From: JAICUY01 sp035708065
Lineage (GTDB): Bacteria; Chloroflexota; Limnocylindria; QHBO01
NCBI GenBank assembly: GCA_035708065.1
Contig: DASSTC010000057.1
Coordinates: 1-64,000, forward strand
Direction: 5' to 3'
DNA: 64,000 nt
A program made the position numbers and the translations under genes. Of this stretch, positions 51,327 to 59,711 are shown in pieces. The notes under the pieces are model-generated. The model had not been told where the DNA came from, ran no database searches, and was given only the letters and a program-made list of their open reading frames with translations. The stretch's first letter is position 1; every line of letters starts with the position of its first letter.

Positions 51327-52816
51327 TCGCTGACGACTCCTGCATCGGTCCCGAGCGGGACGTCGAGGATGATACGGGTGCCGGCGCCCGGCTGGCTCAC
51401 GATCTGGAACCCGGCGCCCATGCGCGTGGCACGATCGGCCATGTTGCGCAGGCCGCGGTGGCTCGTGCCGACCTTCGCCGCGGCGTCGAAGCCGCGGCCG
51501 TCGTCGGCGATCTCCAGGTGCAGCTCGCCCTCGGCCGGCTCGATCGAGATCGTGGCGTGGCTCGCCTGCGCATGGCGAGCGACGTTGGCCAGCGTCTCGC
51601 GGACGATGCTCAGCAGCTCGCCCGACAGGTCGACCGGCAGCGGCCCGGGGTCGCTGCCGCGCACGTCGATGTCGACCGCCGAGTTGAGGCGCACCTCGTC
51701 GGCCAGGGTCTCGAGGGCGAGCAGCAGGCCGCCCTCCTCGAGCAGCACCGGTCGCAGGCCGAAGATGAAGCCGCGGATCTCGTTGATCGTGCCGTGCAGC
51801 GAGTCGATTGCGGCGTCGACCCGCGCGGCCGCCTCCTCGGGCGCCTCGCTGACCAGCTCCGGGACGTCGTCAAGCGACAGCGTGACGCCGTAGATGCGCT
51901 GGATGATCGTGTCGTGCAGATCGCGGCTGATGCGCTCGCGCTCGGTGACGATCCCCAGGCGACGCACCCGATCATGCAGGCGTGCGTTCTCCATGGCGAT
52001 CCCGCTGTGCAGCGCGAAGCGCTCGACGAGCCGCTGGTCGTCCTCGTTGAACTCCGGCGCTCCCTGCTTCTCGGTGAGGTACAGGCGGCCGATCGACCGT
52101 TGGCCGACGGTGATCGGCACCCCCAGGAACGAGCGCATCGCCGGGTGGTTCGGCGGGAAGCCGTAGCGTCGCGGGTCGGTCGTGATGTCGGCGATGCGAT
52201 AGGCGCGGTTCTCGCGGATGATCAGGCCCAGCAGTCCTCGTCCCCGCGGCAGCGAACCGATGCGCTCGCGCTGCTCGTGGCTCATGCCCGAGGTCACGAA
52301 GCGCTCGATGACCCCGTCCTCGTCGACGATGCCGAGCGCGGCGTACGTGGCGTCGACCAGCTCGCGCACGCGGTCGACGATGCCCTGCAGCACGCCGTCC
52401 ACGCTCTGCAGACCGGCAATGCCGCGAATCGCCACGTCGAGGGCGGCGAGGTTGCCCTCGGCGCGTCGGGCGCGGGCCTCGCCGTGGACCGATTCGAGCG
52501 CCAGGCCGACCGCGTGGCGCAGCAGCGAGGCCGCCTCGCCGTCCGGCGGATCCAGCGCCAGGCGGCCGAGCGCCGCCGGCGCGCCGACCGGGCGGCCGCC
52601 GGCCGCGGCATCCGCGACGAGCGTTCCGCAGCCCACCACCACCCCGGCGAGGGGCGGCGCGTCGATCAGCAGCGCCGCTCCCCGGAAGCCGAGCTGCTCG
52701 GCGAGGAGCTGAAGGGTGGACGCGATGCGATCGCGCTCCGCATCGGTCCGCCCATCCTGCCAGGCCGACACAGCGTCGATGAGGTGAGTCAGCGGCAGCG
52801 CGACCGGGTCAGGCAT
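51323..52816 (-). CDS. GAF-GAF sensor histidine kinase, DevS/DosT-like
   Basis: This 497-residue cytosolic kinase has a diverged N-terminal GAF-like region, a well-conserved GAF domain (ATYAALGIVDEDGVIERFVTSGM ... RYGFPPNHPAMRSFLGVPI) very like that of mycobacterial DevS/DosT, a HisKA_3 with phospho-acceptor His301 in SRDLHDTIIQRIYG, and an HATPase with IADDGRGFD. In DevS the GAF domain carries heme and senses O2/NO. Whether the heme ligand is kept cannot be assigned by eye. It is translationally coupled to the DevR-like gene. Confidence 0.9.
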   Translation of the reverse strand: MPDPVALPLTHLIDAVSAWQDGRTDAERDRIASTLQLLAEQLGFRGAALLIDAPPLAGVVVGCGTLVADAAAGGRPVGAPAALGRLALDPPDGEAASLLRHAVGLALESVHGEARARRAEGNLAALDVAIRGIAGLQSVDGVLQGIVDRVRELVDATYAALGIVDEDGVIERFVTSGMSHEQRERIGSLPRGRGLLGLIIRENRAYRIADITTDPRRYGFPPNHPAMRSFLGVPITVGQRSIGRLYLTEKQGAPEFNEDDQRLVERFALHSGIAMENARLHDRVRRLGIVTERERISRDLHDTIIQRIYGVTLSLDDVPELVSEAPEEAAARVDAAIDSLHGTINEIRGFIFGLRPVLLEEGGLLLALETLADEVRLNSAVDIDVRGSDPGPLPVDLSGELLSIVRETLANVARHAQASHATISIEPAEGELHLEIADDGRGFDAAAKVGTSHRGLRNMADRATRMGAGFQIVSQPGAGTRIILDVPLGTDAGVVSE

Positions 52817-52869
52817 GGGACAAGGCTACCGGGATGTCCCGGTCACTGTCCCGGCCAGACCGGGACATC
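52817..52869. promoter_or_regulatory. GGGAC/GTCCC operator block between devS-like gene and nirK
   Basis: GATGTCCCGGTC (52833-52844) is a perfect inverted copy of GACCGGGACATC (52858-52869). Within 53 bp there are GGGAC at 52817 and 52862 and GTCCC at 52836 and 52848. DevR/DosR and other NarL-family regulators recognise GGGAC-type half-sites, so this is a likely binding region for the adjacent DevR-like regulator, controlling its own operon and nirK. Confidence 0.6.
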
Positions 52870-52982
52870 GGGCATGCGATGGCGGGCCGCATGGCACGTG
52901 TCGCGGTCGCATCGGTCTGGTGAAATGGGAAACGTCGAAATGGAGCCGCCCAACGACGGCTCTTCCACGAAGCAGGGAACAG

Positions 52983-54338
52983 ATGACCAGGATCTTCATC
53001 TTCATCTCGGCGTTCGTCAGCATGGCGCTGCTTACGCTCATCTACACGCAGGTCGCACAGCAACCCGCCGTCGCCCAGGCCGAGAACGGCGGAGCGAACC
53101 AGGGCACGCTGGAGATTCACGCCTTCGACCTCGGCTTCAAGCCGAACATGCTCCACGTCCCGAACCCGGGGCGTTACACGATCAAGCTCGTCAACGACGG
53201 TGCGATGCCGCATGACTTCGCGACGGCCGATGGCACGGTGATCGTCGCCGCGCAGGCGGGCGAGACGGTCACCGCGGAGATCGACGTGCCGGCCGCCGGA
53301 TTCGACTTCATCTGCTCCATCCCCGGCCACGCAGCCGCGGGCATGACCGGCAGCATCATGGTCGATGGCGGCACCGCCGGGCGGCCGAACGCGACACCGG
53401 CGCCGAGCATGGGCGATCACGGCGGTCCCGGGGCGGCGCTGCCCGCCAAGGACCCCAATGCCCCGAAGTACGAGCTCCGCGATCCCACCGCACCGAAGCT
53501 GATGTCGGGCAAGGTCCACGACATCACCCTCGTCACCGAGGAGAAGCTGATGACCGTGGCCGACGGCTACGTGCAGAAGGTCTGGACGTTCAACGGCACC
53601 GTGCCGGGTCCAGTGCTGCGGGTGAAGGTCGGTGACACGGTGCGGATCCACCTCCAGAACCCGAAGACCAGCCAGATGAACCACTCGGTCGACTTCCACG
53701 CCTCGATGGTGGCCTGGAACGACGAGATGACCGATATCGCGCCGGGCCAGGAGAAGCTCTACGAGTTCACGGCCGAACATGCGGGCGTGTGGATGTACCA
53801 CTGCGGCACGGCGCCGACGCTGCATCACATCGCCAACGGGATGTACGGCATGATCATCGTCGAGCCGACCGCGGGCCTGCCGACGGTCGACGCCGAGTAC
53901 GCCATCGTGCAGAGCGAGTGGTACCTCGGCCCGCAGGGCCAGCCGACCGATCTGACCAAGGCCTCGGCCGGTGCGCCGGATCCCGACTTCGTGGTCTTCA
54001 ACGGCGTGGCCAACCAGTACAAGGACAACCCGATCAAGGTCAAGACCGGCGAGCGCGTGCGGATGTTCATCCTGGACGCCGGACCGAGCGTGGACAGCTC
54101 GTTCCACATCGTTGGTACGATCTTCGATGACGTGATCAAGGAAGGCATCCACCTGAAGCGCGGCAACGATGGCTCGTGGGGCTCGCAGGCCGTCGACCTC
54201 TCGCCGGCGCAGGGGGCGATCGTCGAGTTCACCACGGCCGAGGATGGCCTCTACCCGATGGTGACCCATGCGTTCAACCTGGTTGGACGCGGAGCGCTGG
54301 GCTTGGTCCAGGCCGGTGACGGCGATCCCCTCAACTGA
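52983..54338 (+). CDS. nirK: Copper nitrite reductase with N-terminal cupredoxin domain
   Basis: This 451-residue protein has a signal/anchor (residues 1-33), an extra N-terminal cupredoxin with a type 1 copper set H77, C111, H116, M121, then the two-domain NirK core. Relative to Achromobacter NirK the ligands map as: type 1 H234, C274, H282, M287; type 2 H239, H273, H429; catalytic D237 and H375. All are present, so nitrite-to-NO reduction is predicted in the periplasmic space. The extra cupredoxin may accept electrons from a donor. AGGGAAC lies just before ATG 52983. Confidence 0.9.
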   Translation: MTRIFIFISAFVSMALLTLIYTQVAQQPAVAQAENGGANQGTLEIHAFDLGFKPNMLHVPNPGRYTIKLVNDGAMPHDFATADGTVIVAAQAGETVTAEIDVPAAGFDFICSIPGHAAAGMTGSIMVDGGTAGRPNATPAPSMGDHGGPGAALPAKDPNAPKYELRDPTAPKLMSGKVHDITLVTEEKLMTVADGYVQKVWTFNGTVPGPVLRVKVGDTVRIHLQNPKTSQMNHSVDFHASMVAWNDEMTDIAPGQEKLYEFTAEHAGVWMYHCGTAPTLHHIANGMYGMIIVEPTAGLPTVDAEYAIVQSEWYLGPQGQPTDLTKASAGAPDPDFVVFNGVANQYKDNPIKVKTGERVRMFILDAGPSVDSSFHIVGTIFDDVIKEGIHLKRGNDGSWGSQAVDLSPAQGAIVEFTTAEDGLYPMVTHAFNLVGRGALGLVQAGDGDPLN

Positions 54339-54342
54339 TCCG

Positions 54343-55623
54343 ATGGACCTGGCCATCGGTCCGATGCCGGAGCGGCGCGATGCCGCTCCGGCATCCGCAC
54401 GCCTGAGCGAACGCTCCGTCCTGCAGCTGGGCATCGGCCTGGCCGCGGGCTTCGTCGTCCTGTCGCTGGTGACCGGCGTCGTGCCGCTCGGCCCGCTGCA
54501 CGGCTGGGTGGCGATCCACCTCGCGCTGGCCGGCGCCACCACCGTGGCGATCGGCACGTTCATGCCTCACTTCGGGGTGACGCTGGCCGGCACCCGGCCG
54601 GAGCCCGTCGCCGCGCGGCTCGCCGGCGTCCTGTCGCTGGCAAGCGGCATGGCGCTGGTCGCGCTCGGGCGACCGCTGCTCGGCGATCACCTGGCTGCCG
54701 GCGGCGGCGTATTGGTGCTCATCGGCCTCGGCATCACGGCCTGGAACACGTATGCACCGATGCGCTCGGGCCTGACCCGGCGCCACCCGATCGTGCAGGT
54801 CACCTACGGCGTGGCGCTGGCCGACCTGGTCGTGGGTGCCACGCTGGCCACGTTGTTCCTGCTCGGCTTCGCGCCGGTGACCGGTGCATGGGTCGCGCTC
54901 AAGCCGGCCCACGCCTGGCTCAACGTCTTCGGCTTCGTGTCGCTGACGATCGCCGGAACGCTGATCTACCTCTATCCGACGATGCTCGGCACCCGCATCC
55001 GGCCCCACTGGACGATGGTGATGGCCGTCATCGGCCTGCTGGTCGGGCCGCCGGTGGTGGCCATCGGATCCGCGCTCGAGTCGCAGGCCGTGGCGGTGGT
55101 CGGCGGCGCGGTCGCGCTGGCCGGTGCCATCGGTCTGCTCGGCTACGGCCTCGAGATCCGGAGCCGCCGCGGCCGATGGGCGAACGACCTCGCCTGGCAC
55201 AGCCTCACCGCACGCCACGGCCTGGCCGGCATGGCGTGGTTCGTGGTGACCGTCGCCGTGGCGCTGGTGGGCCTCGTGCGTAACGGCGCAGCCGTGCCCG
55301 GCTGGACGCTTGGATCCATGGCGCTGCCGCTCATCGGCGGCTGGGCCCTGCAGGAGCTGGTGGCGGCCTGGGGCCATCTGCTGCCGGCGGTCGGCCCGGC
55401 CGACATGGCGGCCAAGGCCCGCCAGCGTGCCGTGCTGTCGCGGCTCGCGCTGCCTCGGGTCATCGCCTGGAACCTGGGCGTGGCGCTGGCCTGGATCGGC
55501 CTCGGCCTGTGGATGCCGGTGCTGATCGGGTTGGGCGCGGTGCTGCTGGGTGGCGCAGTGGTCACCGCGCTCGTGTTGCTCGGCAGGGCGCTGAGCATCG
55601 GACAGGCACGCCGGTCATCCTGA
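54343..55623 (+). CDS. Multi-helix His-containing membrane protein linked to nirK (NnrS/heme-copper-like)
   Basis: This 426-residue protein has about twelve membrane helices with histidines placed inside or at the ends of helices (GWVAIHLALAGATTVAIG-TFMPH, KPAHAWLNVFGFVS, WHSLTARHGLAGMAWF). The pattern is like the NnrS and heme-copper-oxidase-like membrane proteins found beside nitrite reductases, which bind heme and/or copper. It starts 4 bp after the nirK stop, so it is co-transcribed. A role in NO tolerance or electron delivery to NirK is inferred. Confidence 0.75.
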   Translation: MDLAIGPMPERRDAAPASARLSERSVLQLGIGLAAGFVVLSLVTGVVPLGPLHGWVAIHLALAGATTVAIGTFMPHFGVTLAGTRPEPVAARLAGVLSLASGMALVALGRPLLGDHLAAGGGVLVLIGLGITAWNTYAPMRSGLTRRHPIVQVTYGVALADLVVGATLATLFLLGFAPVTGAWVALKPAHAWLNVFGFVSLTIAGTLIYLYPTMLGTRIRPHWTMVMAVIGLLVGPPVVAIGSALESQAVAVVGGAVALAGAIGLLGYGLEIRSRRGRWANDLAWHSLTARHGLAGMAWFVVTVAVALVGLVRNGAAVPGWTLGSMALPLIGGWALQELVAAWGHLLPAVGPADMAAKARQRAVLSRLALPRVIAWNLGVALAWIGLGLWMPVLIGLGAVLLGGAVVTALVLLGRALSIGQARRSS

Positions 55624-55700
55624 GCGTACGGACGCCGGCGTGCTCGCATGACCGGGTCGGTGGATCCTCGGCTGACCTCGGTGGCTGCCGGGAAGAGGTT

Positions 55701-55761
55701 GCCGATCAGCGCGACTGCTACAACCGGGCCTGATCGGCGGCAGGTGTCCCGCCGATATCAG
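55701..55761. terminator. Nested inverted repeats, probable end of nirK transcript
   Basis: GCCGATCAG (55701-55709) pairs with CTGATCGGC (55730-55738), and the same right arm extended (CTGATCGGCGG) can instead pair with CCGCCGATATCAG (55749-55761, two-base bulge). A third related unit GCGCGACTGATCGCC lies at 55812-55826. The mutually exclusive pairing is notable. No T-tract is seen. Confidence 0.5.
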
Positions 55762-55929
55762 TCGCACTGCTCGGCGAGGCGCGGATCAGTCCGAACGCCC
55801 GATTTCAACAAGCGCGACTGATCGCCGGCCGCGGCGGGGCGCTCGTCGCAGGCGCTGGATCGGTCAGGCGCAGAGCCGGCAGCCGTCGCTGCTCAGGAAC
55901 GCGTGACCGAGCCAGAAGCGCCTCCGGAT

Positions 55930-56087
55930 CGTCAGCCCGTGGCTCTATCCACGATCGAGGGCGCTCTGCACACGCCTTGTTCGCTGTCGTAGCCGCTGGC
56001 TGGCGATTACGACGGCCGACGAGCCGAGCTGACGTGCCGACGCACGCCGAACCACTTGCCGTTCGCCGATAGAGCCACCTGCTGGCT
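55930..56087. repeat. 158-bp element with 28-bp terminal inverted repeats, copy 3
   Basis: The left end 55930-55957 holds CCCGTGGCTCTATCC, the right end 56060-56087 holds CGTTCGCCGATAGAGCCAC and CTGCTGGCT. The length is again exactly 158 bp. Central bases align position for position with copy 1 at GTTCGCTG (element positions 50-57) and GACGGCCGA (82-90). It lies between convergent genes, like copy 1. Confidence 0.85.
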
Positions 56088-56114
56088 CCGCGGAGGGGTT
56101 CCGCCCGTCGCTGC

Positions 56115-56618
56115 CTAGTGTGCCGTGGCCGGCGTGGCGATCATCTCGGCGATCTCATCTGCCCAGCTGTCGATCGCGTCCCATTCGCGGAAGTCGCCGT
56201 ATGGCGCGCGGACCAGGCCGACGATCGCCCGCTCGCCGAAGCCGAGCTGCGCTCGCTCGAGGGCCCCGCTGAAGACGCGATGCCCGACCGCGGAGACCTG
56301 GCGCACCAGGCCGTCGACCTCGACCGCGTCCCCGGCCGGAACCGGCGGCTCGCCCAGCGGACCGCTCGAGAAGAGCCACACGGCACGGTCGCGCAGGGTG
56401 TCCGCCTGGCGCTGCACGAACTCGGTGGCGCTCTTCATCCAGTGCCCGGCGTAGACGGCGCTGCCGATGATCACCGCGTCGTACCCGGCCGCCGACCCGA
56501 CGACCTCGGGTGGCAGCACTTCGACGTCGACCCCGCGTTCACGGAGCCGCTGTGCAAGTGATTCGCCGATCTCGGCGGTCGCGCCGTGCTTCGAGGCGAC
56601 CGTGACCAAAGCTCTCAT
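56115..56618 (-). CDS. Flavodoxin-domain protein (HemG-like)
   Basis: This 167-residue protein has the FMN-phosphate loop VASKHGATAEIGESLAQ and DAVIIGSAVYAGHWMK, as in protoporphyrinogen-oxidase-like flavodoxins. The first loop differs from classical TGNT flavodoxins. It may donate electrons in the nitrosative-stress region. It is convergent with the nirK operon. Confidence 0.85.
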   Translation of the reverse strand: MRALVTVASKHGATAEIGESLAQRLRERGVDVEVLPPEVVGSAAGYDAVIIGSAVYAGHWMKSATEFVQRQADTLRDRAVWLFSSGPLGEPPVPAGDAVEVDGLVRQVSAVGHRVFSGALERAQLGFGERAIVGLVRAPYGDFREWDAIDSWADEIAEMIATPATAH

Positions 56619-56798
56619 CTCGATGCCCTGCCTTTCAGCGTCGGCGGCCGCCGGCCGTCAGCGGGCGTGGCCGATCGCCGACCGTTCGGAACAAGCATGG
56701 CTGACGCCCTGACAGCCGAGCACCTGCCAGAGGTCAGGTGCAGTCGGGAGCAATGGCATGGCAAACGATGCGCTCGGACATGCTCGATTGAGCGGGCG

Positions 56799-57305
56799 TC
56801 ACTCGGGTCGACGGTGCGAAACGTACTCGCCGGCGGGGCGGCGGAAGCCGACCGACAGCCGGTTCCAGCCGTTGATGGCGATGATCGCCAGCGTCAGGGC
56901 GACCTGTTCGGCCGCGTCGAACTCGCTCGCCATCCAGTCGTAGTCGTCGGCCGGCGCGCCGGTCTGCGGCAGCAGCGTCAGCGCCTCGGTCCAGGCCAGC
57001 GCGGCGCGCTCGCGGCTGCTGAAGTCGGGCGCCTCGCGCCAGACCGCGACCATGTTCAGTCGCTGCTGGTCCTCGCCGATGGCCAGCGCGTCCTTGGTGT
57101 GCATGTCGACGCAGAAGGCACAGCCGTTGAGCTGCGAGGCGCGCAGCTTGACAAGCTCGCGGAGCTTCGGCTCGAGCGTGCTGTGATGGACGACCGTCTC
57201 GAGCGCCGACATGGCGCGGGTCGCCTCGGGGAGGGCTTCGTTGTAGTCGAGCCGGGGCTCCTCGACGGCGTGTGCGGTATGGCGTTGGATCAGTTCGGTG
57301 GTCAT
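56799..57305 (-). CDS. AhpD-like / carboxymuconolactone decarboxylase-family protein
   Basis: This 168-residue protein has the redox-active CAFCVDMH motif (Cys62, Cys65, His69) and the helical core of the AhpD family, which reduces peroxides or peroxynitrite via a CxxC pair. TAGGAG precedes ATG 57305. It is 7 bp downstream of the flavin reductase gene and co-transcribed, consistent with a role in oxidative or nitrosative stress. Confidence 0.88.
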   Translation of the reverse strand: MTTELIQRHTAHAVEEPRLDYNEALPEATRAMSALETVVHHSTLEPKLRELVKLRASQLNGCAFCVDMHTKDALAIGEDQQRLNMVAVWREAPDFSSRERAALAWTEALTLLPQTGAPADDYDWMASEFDAAEQVALTLAIIAINGWNRLSVGFRRPAGEYVSHRRPE

Positions 57306-57312
57306 GGTTCTC

Positions 57313-58053
57313 CTAGTACCCGGTGAATTCTTCACTGCGAATGTCGTCCTCGTCGACGGCCATCTCGGCCAGCACGGCGCGCATGGCGCGCACCATGCCG
57401 GCCGGGCCGGCGAGGTAGTAGATCGGCTGCTCGATGCCGTCGAGGTGGCGTCGCAGCATGTCGGCGTCGACATGGCCGCGCTCGCCGCCCCACGCGTCGG
57501 CCGGCTGGGGAGCGGACATCACCGGCACGAACGCGAGCTTCGGCTCGCGCTCGGCAAGCTGCCGCAGCTCGTCGGCAAAGGCCGCATCGGTCGGGCGCCG
57601 GTTGGCGTGGATCAGCACCACCCGATAGGGGAGCGACCCGCCGTGCATCTGCTCGACAAGGATGCTGCGGAACGGGGTGATCCCAACGCCGCCGGCGAGA
57701 AGCACGGCCGGGCGCTGCGCATGGTGCAGCCGGAAGTCGCCGAACGGTCCCTCGAGCTTCATGCTGGTGCCCAGCGGCACGCGCTGCAGGACACGCTTGA
57801 ACGCGGTATCGCGCAGTCGGGTGGTGATCTGGATGATCTCCTCTGACGGTGCGCTGGAGACCGAGAAGCCGCGTGTGTTGCCCTCGGCATCGGTCTCGGG
57901 CGGATCGTGCAGCGTGATATCGATGAACTGACCGGCCCGGTACGTCCAGTCCGCGGGCTTGGCCCAGCGGAAGCTCATCGTGCGGTCGGCGACCAGCTCG
58001 CGGCTGACCAGCGGTGCCTCGAAGACCGGCCAGGCGACGGTCTCGGTGCTCAT
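57313..58053 (-). CDS. Ferredoxin-NADP reductase-like FAD/NAD(P) oxidoreductase
   Basis: This 246-residue protein has the FAD-binding RGFSVSSAPS motif and the NAD(P)-binding GGVGITPFRSIL and YYLAGPAGMVRAMR segments of the FNR superfamily. It lacks a [2Fe-2S] or globin domain, so it must pass electrons to a separate carrier, such as a flavodoxin or the AhpD-like protein. ATG 58053 overlaps the stop of a 38-residue frame (ATGA). Confidence 0.9.
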   Translation of the reverse strand: MSTETVAWPVFEAPLVSRELVADRTMSFRWAKPADWTYRAGQFIDITLHDPPETDAEGNTRGFSVSSAPSEEIIQITTRLRDTAFKRVLQRVPLGTSMKLEGPFGDFRLHHAQRPAVLLAGGVGITPFRSILVEQMHGGSLPYRVVLIHANRRPTDAAFADELRQLAEREPKLAFVPVMSAPQPADAWGGERGHVDADMLRRHLDGIEQPIYYLAGPAGMVRAMRAVLAEMAVDEDDIRSEEFTGY

Positions 58054-58166
58054 GCGGGCACCCGTGACCGCGCGAGATTCGCGCGGCGCCAGCCGCCGTT
58101 CGCCATGGCGATCGTCGCGAGCTCGAAGGTGATCAGGCTGGTGTTCGGTACGAGCTCGCTCGACAT
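58050..58166 (-). CDS. Small protein (38 residues) coupled to the flavin reductase
   Basis: ATG 58166 opens a frame encoding MSSELVPNTSLITFELATIAM and a basic tail RRANLARSRVPA, ending in an ATGA overlap with the FNR-like gene. An AGAGAGG site lies about 12-14 nt upstream. The overlap and position in an operon support translation. Function is unknown; a leader or regulatory peptide is possible. Confidence 0.5.
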   Translation of the reverse strand: MSSELVPNTSLITFELATIAMANGGWRRANLARSRVPA

Positions 58167-58218
58167 GTGAGCACTGGTTCCTCTCTGCTTCCGATGATGG
58201 TGGTGGCAGACCGATGCA

Positions 58219-59361
58219 TCAGTCGATCCGCACGATTTCGCGCTGCAGGGTGTGGGCGGGGCGCCGCTCGGGGCGCGGCCGCGCGCCGCGGCGCAGCGAC
58301 AGCCCCTGGACCACGGCACCCGCCGACGAGCCGACGAACAGCAGCAGGGCGATCACGTTCAGCACGCCGCCGGTCTGCCACAGCGCCTGGTTGCCGAGCA
58401 GGTCCCCCCCGACGATGCGCACCAGCAGCCCGGCGTGCAGCAGGACGAGGTGCGCGTAGAAGCGCGGCCGGTAGGGGAGCGGCACGCGCAGCACCGCCGG
58501 CACGATCACCGGCGCATGGCCGAAGACCATCGACATCACGAAGCCGAGGAAGATGGCGTGCAGCATCGTGTCGTAGGCGCTGCCGGCAACGCTGGCGCCG
58601 AACGCCAGCCAGGCGATGCCGCCGACCGCCAGCCAGGCGTAGCCGATGAGCAGGCAGAGCGCGATGAACCGCGTGACGCCCTGCATGCGGACGGTCCGGC
58701 GGGCGAGGTCGTGGGCCGCCAGCCAGGCGGTCAGGGCCAGCAGACCGATGCCCGCGACCCGCATCCCGAGGTCGGGCAGCACGAGGGACACGGCCACCCC
58801 GGCGACGAAGGGGAGCGCCGCGGCGACGAATGTGGCTCGGGCGCTCGGCGACAGCTTTCCCAGCCGCGACAGCTCGAGCCGCTCGCCGGCGATGACCAGC
58901 ACCAGGAATGCGGCGAGCCAGGGAATGATGGCGCTCACCGGCCGGCCGGCAACCCACAGGAGGGCGGCGACCGCCCACCCCACGGCGCCGACCGCCTGGA
59001 CCCGGGTGTGCAGCGCGACCTCGATGCGGTCGAAGGCGACGTACATCGCCATGAGCACGATGCCCGCGGCCAGCAGCAGCGCGCCGGCGAGCACGTCGGG
59101 CGCGCCGACCAGCAGCGCAACCCCGCCCAGCCCGGCGGCCAGTGGCGAAGCGTAGGCCCAGCGCGCGCCCAGCGCCACGGCGCGCTCAAGCGCGATCATC
59201 GTGCCGAGGAAGCCGAGCGCCATGAGCAGGCCGTGGGCGGCCGCCAGGTGCGTGGCGGCGCTCGGCATGCCAATCCCGAGCAGCACCAGCGCGCCGGTCA
59301 ACCCGCCGAGCAGCGCCGCTCCGCCGAGGGCCAGCAGCGCGAGGCTGCGACGGTTGATCAT
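58219..59361 (-). CDS. NnrS-like membrane protein
   Basis: This 380-residue protein has about eleven to twelve membrane helices and the segment MLHAIFLGFVMSMVFGHAP, characteristic of the NnrS-related heme/copper membrane proteins near denitrification genes. NnrS relieves nitrosative stress in other bacteria. ATG 59361 overlaps the stop of the DUF59 gene, placing it third in an operon regulator-DUF59-NnrS-like. Confidence 0.8.
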   Translation of the reverse strand: MINRRSLALLALGGAALLGGLTGALVLLGIGMPSAATHLAAAHGLLMALGFLGTMIALERAVALGARWAYASPLAAGLGGVALLVGAPDVLAGALLLAAGIVLMAMYVAFDRIEVALHTRVQAVGAVGWAVAALLWVAGRPVSAIIPWLAAFLVLVIAGERLELSRLGKLSPSARATFVAAALPFVAGVAVSLVLPDLGMRVAGIGLLALTAWLAAHDLARRTVRMQGVTRFIALCLLIGYAWLAVGGIAWLAFGASVAGSAYDTMLHAIFLGFVMSMVFGHAPVIVPAVLRVPLPYRPRFYAHLVLLHAGLLVRIVGGDLLGNQALWQTGGVLNVIALLLFVGSSAGAVVQGLSLRRGARPRPERRPAHTLQREIVRID

Positions 59362-59711
59362 CGGCGCCAGCCGAGCTGGGCCTTGGCCGTATCGGTCATC
59401 AGGTCCGGTGACCAGAGCGGGTCGTAGGTGACCTCGATGTCGACGTCGAGCACCCGGTCGAGGCCGAGCAGCGCCCAGCGGATGCCGTCGCTGAGGTACG
59501 GCCCGAGCGGGCAGGCGGGCGTCGTGGTGGTGATGAGGATGTTCGCCACGCCATCGGTCACCGAGGCGTCGTAGACCAGGCCGAGGTCGACGATGTTCAC
59601 GCCGAGCTCGGGGTCGATCACGTCCCGCAGGCGCTCGTCGAGCTCGTCGCGGGTCACCTCGCTGGAGAGCAGCGCCGCCACGTCGAGCGGCTGGTCGAGT
59701 TTGTCGTTCAT
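59358..59711 (-). CDS. DUF59/MIP18-family iron-sulfur assembly protein
   Basis: This 117-residue protein has the DUF59 pattern VIDPELGVNIVDLGLVYD and TTTTPACPLGPYL with its conserved cysteine, as in SufT/PaaD proteins involved in Fe-S cluster maturation. It is coupled by ATGA overlaps to the SufR-like regulator upstream and the NnrS-like gene downstream. It may repair Fe-S clusters damaged by NO. Confidence 0.9.
   Translation of the reverse strand: MNDKLDQPLDVAALLSSEVTRDELDERLRDVIDPELGVNIVDLGLVYDASVTDGVANILITTTTPACPLGPYLSDGIRWALLGLDRVLDVDIEVTYDPLWSPDLMTDTAKAQLGWRR

Larger units (their letters stand above)
55624..56114. other. 491-bp intergenic region between convergent nirK operon and flavodoxin gene
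   Basis: No gene is supported here. The first part (55701-55826) carries nested inverted repeats based on GCCGATCAG and GCGACTG, including a stem of CTGATCGGCGG (55730-55740) against CCGCCGAT-AT-CAG (55749-55761) that could end the nirK transcript. The second part is repeat copy 3 (55930-56087). The 100 bp between show nothing recognisable. Confidence 0.7.

Noticed and set aside
52817..52869. Intrinsic terminator between the divergent devS-like and nirK genes
   Set aside because: The hairpin lies upstream of both starts in a divergent promoter, and has no T-tract; an operator is more likely.
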